Shown: positions 22,859 through 26,595 of the stretch, piece by piece
How positions within the stretch are numbered: the stretch's first letter is position 1
Layout: every line of letters starts with the position of its first letter
Origin: Geodermatophilaceae bacterium
GTDB taxonomy: Bacteria > Actinomycetota > Actinomycetes > Mycobacteriales > Geodermatophilaceae
DNA: 26,595 nt
NCBI GenBank assembly: GCA_013811805.1
Contig: JACCUM010000189.1
Span: forward strand, 1 to 26,595
Reading direction: 5' to 3'
Translations under genes and position numbers: made by a program
The notes under the pieces: model-generated
What the model was told of the DNA's origin: nothing
Databases searched by the model: none
What the model saw: the letters and a program-made list of their open reading frames with translations, nothing else

Positions 22859-23935
22859 TTAGCCCGCCGCGAGCCCCAATCGGGTGAGCGCCCCACTTGC
22901 GGCGTTGTCACCGGCCACCGTATGGGTGGTCCCTACGTCCCAGGCCAGTACGGCGACGGCTCGCAGTGCCGCACAGTCCACGGCGGCCTGCTCTGAGGCC
23001 GGCGCGGCAGCGGCACTGCCACCGTCTCGTGCCCAGGTCAGATGCAGCGAGCCGTCACGTTCCTGGACCAGCCAGTTCTCGCAGCGCGCGAGGCCATCGG
23101 AGCGCTCGATGCCCGGCTGCGACAGGAGAATCCCACCCAGATCGGCGCCAAGGTAGGTCGGCCGCTGAGCCGGCGGTGCGGCCAGCAGATCCGCTGCCCG
23201 GGCGACTCCGGTCAGCACCAACAGGCTGGGCACGTCGGCCCGTTGCGCACCCTCGATGTCCGTGTCGAGTCGGTCTCCGACGACGAGTGGCCGTCGGGCA
23301 CCCGTCCGCAGCACGCATTCGGTGTGCATGGCCGGCTCCGGTTTGCCCGCCACGACCGGCGTGCCTCCCGTCGTCTGGGCGACGACCTGGACGAAGCTCC
23401 CGTTGCCCGGTAGCGGTCCACGCGGAGAGGGCAGCGTGGAGTCGGTGTTGGTCGCCACCCAGAATGCGCCCGCCCGTACCGCGACGCAGGCCTCGGCGAG
23501 CATCGACCAGGACAGTTCCGGGTTGTACCCCTGCACCACCCCAAGGGGCTGGTCGGCCGCCGACCACACCGCCCGCAAGCCGACATTTTCGACTTCGGCC
23601 GCAAGAGCGGCCGTGCCGACGACCAGAACCGGTGAACCTGTGGCCAGCCGGCTCGCGAGGACCCGACTCGCTGCTTGCGAGGACGTGATGACCTCGTCGT
23701 CGAGCGTGGGGATCCCCAGGTGCCGCAGATGTTCACCAACCTCGTGGGGCGTGCGCGAAGCGTTGTTGGTGACATACCCGAACCGCATACCCGATTCGGT
23801 CGCTGTGGCGATGATCTTCGCAACGTCCGGTACGGCATCGGCCCCTACGTAGACGACACCGTCGAGATCGAGCAGGCCGACGTCGTGCTGGTCGACGAGT
23901 GGCCGGTCAGTTGCCTGCAGCGCCTGCCTCGTCAT
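22859..23935 (-). CDS. HAD-superfamily IIA phosphatase (Rv1692-like glycerol-3-phosphate phosphatase)
   Basis: This 358-aa protein matches Rv1692 in order and size. Motif I is LLDLDGVVY (nucleophile and acid Asp). Motif II is VTNNASRTP. The NagD-type cap domain lies between about 90 and 220. Motif III is KPEP and motif IV GDRLDTDIEGA. The last ~80 residues form an extra C-terminal domain, as in the mycobacterial enzyme, which acts on glycerol-3-phosphate in lipid polar-head recycling; the substrate here is inferred. ATG 23933-23935 overlaps the upstream stop (ATGA). Confidence 0.92.
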   Translation of the reverse strand: MTRQALQATDRPLVDQHDVGLLDLDGVVYVGADAVPDVAKIIATATESGMRFGYVTNNASRTPHEVGEHLRHLGIPTLDDEVITSSQAASRVLASRLATGSPVLVVGTAALAAEVENVGLRAVWSAADQPLGVVQGYNPELSWSMLAEACVAVRAGAFWVATNTDSTLPSPRGPLPGNGSFVQVVAQTTGGTPVVAGKPEPAMHTECVLRTGARRPLVVGDRLDTDIEGAQRADVPSLLVLTGVARAADLLAAPPAQRPTYLGADLGGILLSQPGIERSDGLARCENWLVQERDGSLHLTWARDGGSAAAAPASEQAAVDCAALRAVAVLAWDVGTTHTVAGDNAASGALTRLGLAAG

Positions 23936-24636
23936 GCCATGCGGCCGGGCGAGGGTGCTGGCGCGTTGGCTGGGGTGGTGGCAGCCGGAATGATCTCGCG
24001 TAGCCAGCCGAGCACACAGCTGATCAGGTCCGCCCGCGTGAGGGCGGACGTACGGGGGCTGCCGCGGCGTACGGCGAACTCGTGGTCGGCATCGATCACC
24101 GCCGCGACTCGGCAGCTATCGGGCAACTCGGTGAAATCCGCAGCGACGCCGAACGGGTCGCGATCACCTTGCACGACCAGGGTCGGCACTCCAGTGGCCT
24201 GGAGCTCCGGAAGCCGGGATTGCTCGGGCCGCCAGGGGGGATGCAGGGGAAAGGCCAGTGCGAGGCAGCCAAGTGCCCCGGCCGAGACTGCCGTACGGCA
24301 GGCGACTCTGGCTCCGGCACTGCGCCCGCCGACGACCAATGGGGTAGCAAGCTCGAGCTGAGCCAGGACGTCGAACCAGCCCTCGTCAAGCACGGCGGCG
24401 CGGGCGGCGACCTTCCGGCCGGCCACTCGCCAGGGCTGTTCGACCCGGATGACCTGGATTCCGGCGGCCGGCAGATCGTGGGCCAGCCAACCCAGGTCAC
24501 GAGCCTGGGCGCCGCCACCGGCGCCGTGCCCGAGAACCAAGGTCGTCCATGCCCGTTCGGCGGGCGAGCGGAGCAGGCGGGCCGGCCCATGGCGGGTGGG
24601 CACCAGGCTCCGCTCGAGCACTGCCTGTGCGGCCAT
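23932..24636 (-). CDS. Small alpha/beta hydrolase (KANL3/Tex30-like)
   Basis: This 234-aa protein of the KANL3/Tex30-type hydrolase family has an LGHGAGGGAQARDL oxyanion region. The nucleophile elbow GGRSAGAR (G-x-S-x-G form) follows, then LAFPLHPPWRPE, the acid region LVVQGDRDPFG and the catalytic His in DADHEF. The substrate is unknown. ATG 24636 follows GGTGAGGG. As the first gene of the long minus-strand run, it probably sits next to the main promoter in 24637-24753, shared with the divergent DUF1015 gene. The C-terminal tail is Pro/Ala-rich. Confidence 0.88.
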   Translation of the reverse strand: MAAQAVLERSLVPTRHGPARLLRSPAERAWTTLVLGHGAGGGAQARDLGWLAHDLPAAGIQVIRVEQPWRVAGRKVAARAAVLDEGWFDVLAQLELATPLVVGGRSAGARVACRTAVSAGALGCLALAFPLHPPWRPEQSRLPELQATGVPTLVVQGDRDPFGVAADFTELPDSCRVAAVIDADHEFAVRRGSPRTSALTRADLISCVLGWLREIIPAATTPANAPAPSPGRMA

Positions 24637-24740
24637 ACACCCTCACCTGTCCGGTTCAGCCGTTGGAGAGCCAGCGCGCCGGGTACACCGGACGGCTTGG
24701 CGCACGCTGGCGCTGTGCAGAAACGTATAGCAGCCTCACC

Positions 24741-24761
24741 GTGCCTGAGGTCCGTGACTAA
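24741..24761 (+). other. Candidate leader mini-ORF overlapping the DUF1015 start
   Basis: GTG CCT GAG GTC CGT GAC TAA encodes a six-residue peptide. It lies about 9 nt after a TATAGC -10-like sequence (24726-24731), and its stop overlaps the probable DUF1015 start at 24754 in another frame. It may be a coupling leader or chance. Confidence 0.2.
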
Positions 24762-26073
24762 CCTCCGGGAGGTGGCAGCCGCGCGTCCGGAGCTCTCCCC
24801 CCGTGCGGACCGGCTCGAGCTGTTTCCGTTCGTGGCCACGCGTTACCGCGATCCTGAACGCCTGTCTGCGCTGACCTCGCTCGCCTACGACCTGATCGCC
24901 CCCGATGAGCGCGAGAATCTGGCTCAGGCCGACGAGCACAGCATCGTGCACCTGACCCTGCCGACGTTCGGTGCCGACGATGCCCAGCGCCGGCTCTACG
25001 CCTGGCGGCGAGACGGCGTCCTGGTTCCTGATTCCGCCCCGGCGTTGTTCGTCTACGACCTGGCCGAGACCGGCGGTGCACCCGATCGGTTATCAACCCG
25101 AGGTTGGGTGGGCTCGGTCACTCTCGTCCAGCCGGGCTCACCGGCGATCTCGCCGCACGAGGCGACGATGCCGGCGCCGGTGGCCGACCGGTTACGCCTG
25201 CTCGCGGCGACCAAGGCCAATCTCGAACCGATCGTGCTGACCCACGACGGCGACCCGGCGGTCTCCGACGAGCTCGCGCACTCCTACGTCGCGGCCGCTG
25301 AGCCGATCATCGATCTGCGCGACGATGCGGGGGTTCGGCATCGGCTCTGGCGGGTTGTCGAACGCGAGCACATCGAGGCCGTGCGCACCGACTTCACCGG
25401 GCGTCGGGCCGTCATCGCCGATGGGCATCACCGGTACAAGAGCTACCTGGACTACCAGGCCCTGCAACACGCCACGGCCGCCGGCGCGGGACCCTGGGAC
25501 CGTGGGCTGGCCCTGCTCGTACCGACGCAGACACATGGACCACAGGTCCGGGCCATTCACCGCGTGGTTCCAGACCTTCCGCTGAACCGAGCCGTGCAGG
25601 CAGCCGGCGGCACCTTCCGGGTCTCTTCGATGGCGCCACTCAGCGCCGCCGAGGCCGACGACCTGCTGAACACCGCACAGTCGACCATCGTGTTACTGAC
25701 CGACGGCACCGACTGGGTGACCTTGACCGACCCTGACCGAGGACCGTTGCTGGCCGGCACCCCGACCGCACTCGCGGCAGCATGGCGCAATCTGGACATC
25801 GCCCTGGTCGACGCGGGCTTGATCGAAGGCAGGTGGGCCGCATCGGGCACGGTTGTGCTGCGGCACTCCACCGCAGCGGCGCTCGAGACGGCCAGAGACC
25901 GGTCGGGTGTGGCCGTCCTGGTCAGGCCCACCGCCGCCGCGACCGTCCTGGACCTCGCGGCCCGTGGAGTCCTGATGCCGCGCAAGTCGACCTTCTTCGT
26001 GCCGAAGCCGCGCACGGGTCTGGTCATGCGCTGCTTCGTCGACGAGGCCGACAACCCGGCCGCGGCTGGCTAG
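24754..26073 (+). CDS. DUF1015 family protein
   Basis: This 439-aa protein belongs to the DUF1015 family. It carries the family motif ADGHHRYKSYLDYQ near residue 225, an N-terminal LFPFVATRYRDPERL then SLAYDLIAPDERENLAQA, and the C-terminal MPRKSTFFVPKPRTGLVMR. The fold has been likened to a pyridoxal or phosphate-binding enzyme but no activity is established that I know of. The start is chosen as GTG 24754, with TGAGG 4 bp upstream; GTG 24772 is a shorter alternative. The open frame continues upstream to 24082 only as antisense of the hydrolase. It converges on ssb, 22 bp apart. Confidence 0.9.
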   Translation: MTNLREVAAARPELSPRADRLELFPFVATRYRDPERLSALTSLAYDLIAPDERENLAQADEHSIVHLTLPTFGADDAQRRLYAWRRDGVLVPDSAPALFVYDLAETGGAPDRLSTRGWVGSVTLVQPGSPAISPHEATMPAPVADRLRLLAATKANLEPIVLTHDGDPAVSDELAHSYVAAAEPIIDLRDDAGVRHRLWRVVEREHIEAVRTDFTGRRAVIADGHHRYKSYLDYQALQHATAAGAGPWDRGLALLVPTQTHGPQVRAIHRVVPDLPLNRAVQAAGGTFRVSSMAPLSAAEADDLLNTAQSTIVLLTDGTDWVTLTDPDRGPLLAGTPTALAAAWRNLDIALVDAGLIEGRWAASGTVVLRHSTAAALETARDRSGVAVLVRPTAAATVLDLAARGVLMPRKSTFFVPKPRTGLVMRCFVDEADNPAAAG

Positions 26074-26095
26074 TCGACCGGACATCCGGGCGCGC

Positions 26096-26473
26096 TCAGG
26101 CGGCTCCGGTGGTCACCGGAGATCGTCGCGGCTTCGTGGCCGGGGCCCGAGAGACCCGACGCACCGTACGCACATCAACCTCGTACGCGCTGCGCGTGGC
26201 GGCCCCGTCGCGCCAGAATCGGCGGTGCAGCGCACCGTGTACCTCGAAGACATCACCGGCCGCCCAGCCGGCCGCGGCTTTGACGGTCGCAGCGCGGTAG
26301 CTGGTGCATTCGATGGAATCGGTGTTCTGTCGGCGGACTGCCGCAGGTGGTCGCCGTACGACCAGCCGGAAGCTCACCGCGGCGTCGCCGCTGGGCATTG
26401 TCTTGTGCACCGGCTCCTCGGCCAAGCGGCCGATCAGATGCACGTCGTTGGTGTCGATGACGGCCAGACTCAT
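26096..26473 (-). CDS. Short single-stranded DNA-binding protein (SSB paralogue)
   Basis: This 125-aa OB-fold protein starts at ATG 26473 as MSLAVIDTNDVHLIGRLAEE. It then has VSFRLVVRRPP, the middle TDSIECTSYRAATVKAA and AGDVFEVHGALHRRFWRDG, the strand order of SSB. Compared with housekeeping SSB it is shorter and lacks the disordered acidic tail (DDDIPF type) that recruits partners. It ends instead with a basic TKPRRSPVTTGAA. It is therefore likely an accessory SsbB-like protein. The frame to 26551 adds unrelated residues. Confidence 0.8.
   Translation of the reverse strand: MSLAVIDTNDVHLIGRLAEEPVHKTMPSGDAAVSFRLVVRRPPAAVRRQNTDSIECTSYRAATVKAAAGWAAGDVFEVHGALHRRFWRDGAATRSAYEVDVRTVRRVSRAPATKPRRSPVTTGAA
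26104..26121. terminator. Hairpin at the convergent DUF1015/ssb junction
   Basis: CTCCGGTG (26104-26111) and CACCGGAG (26114-26121) are perfect 8-bp arms, forming a stable stem with a small loop. It lies about 30 bp after the DUF1015 stop and inside the last codons of ssb. It may end the DUF1015 transcript; no T-run is present. Confidence 0.35.
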
Positions 26474-26595
26474 GGTGTCCCCGGATCTCTCCTCCGCGAG
26501 GCCCCGGATGGGCACCGCGACTACCGGGTAAGCCTGCGAGATCCGGGTCACGCTCGGGTGCTGATCTGAACAGTTGTGGATTCAGCGGGCGGCTG

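Noticed and set aside
24082..24753. Upstream extension of the DUF1015 frame
   Set aside because: It is antisense to the alpha/beta hydrolase and has no family similarity; homologues start near 24754-24772.

Overview
The window is GC-rich DNA (roughly two-thirds G+C by eye) with GTG/TTG starts, tightly overlapping genes and TANNNT-type -10 boxes. Together with the gene set this points to an actinobacterium. The order HAD phosphatase - small protein - tlyA - nadK - recN - steA - steB - pyrG - nudix - xerD is the one known from Mycobacterium tuberculosis (Rv1692-Rv1701). The extra genes between steB and pyrG and between nudix and xerD argue against a mycobacterium. I cannot name a genus.

Layout. 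Positions 1-117 hold the end of a plus-strand gene, possibly a TetR-type regulator. It converges on xerD (minus). Next come ald and a small metallophosphoesterase, both minus. A plus-strand ankyrin gene diverges from the phosphoesterase. Then follow a frameshifted alpha/beta hydrolase, an unrecognised 253-aa gene, a large-subunit catalase with a basic N-terminal tail, and a wrecked methyltransferase gene. The stretch 2301-7924 looks like an accessory block placed between xerD/ald and the nudix gene, and two of its genes are broken.

From 7933 to 24636 every gene lies on the minus strand, with 4-bp ATGA/GTGA overlaps or short gaps. In transcription order they are: small alpha/beta hydrolase, HAD-IIA phosphatase, Lys/Ala-rich protein, 68-aa protein, tlyA, nadK, recN, steA, steB, WecA/MraY-like phosphoglycosyltransferase, MurJ-like flippase, GT4 glycosyltransferase, polytopic protein with an alkaline-phosphatase-like ectodomain, pyrG and nudix. 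Two hairpins lie between genes (after the HAD gene and before steA) and may tune expression. At the right end a DUF1015 gene runs on the plus strand and converges on a short single-stranded-DNA-binding protein.

How the genes fit together. The run combines nucleotide and cofactor supply (pyrG, nadK, nudix), DNA repair and recombination (recN, xerD, ssb), ribosome methylation (tlyA) and cell-envelope or division work (steA/steB and the four genes after them). The most interesting part is 10243-16297. It encodes a lipid-phosphate sugar transferase, a glycosyltransferase, a MOP-type flippase and a large membrane protein with an extracytoplasmic domain, all apparently translationally coupled. These are the parts expected of a lipid-linked glycan pathway next to the divisome-associated SteA/SteB pair. 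I saw no tRNA, rRNA, CRISPR array, insertion sequence or phage gene. No gene-free stretch exceeds 300 bases; the longest is 4960-5223, which may hold one small reading frame.
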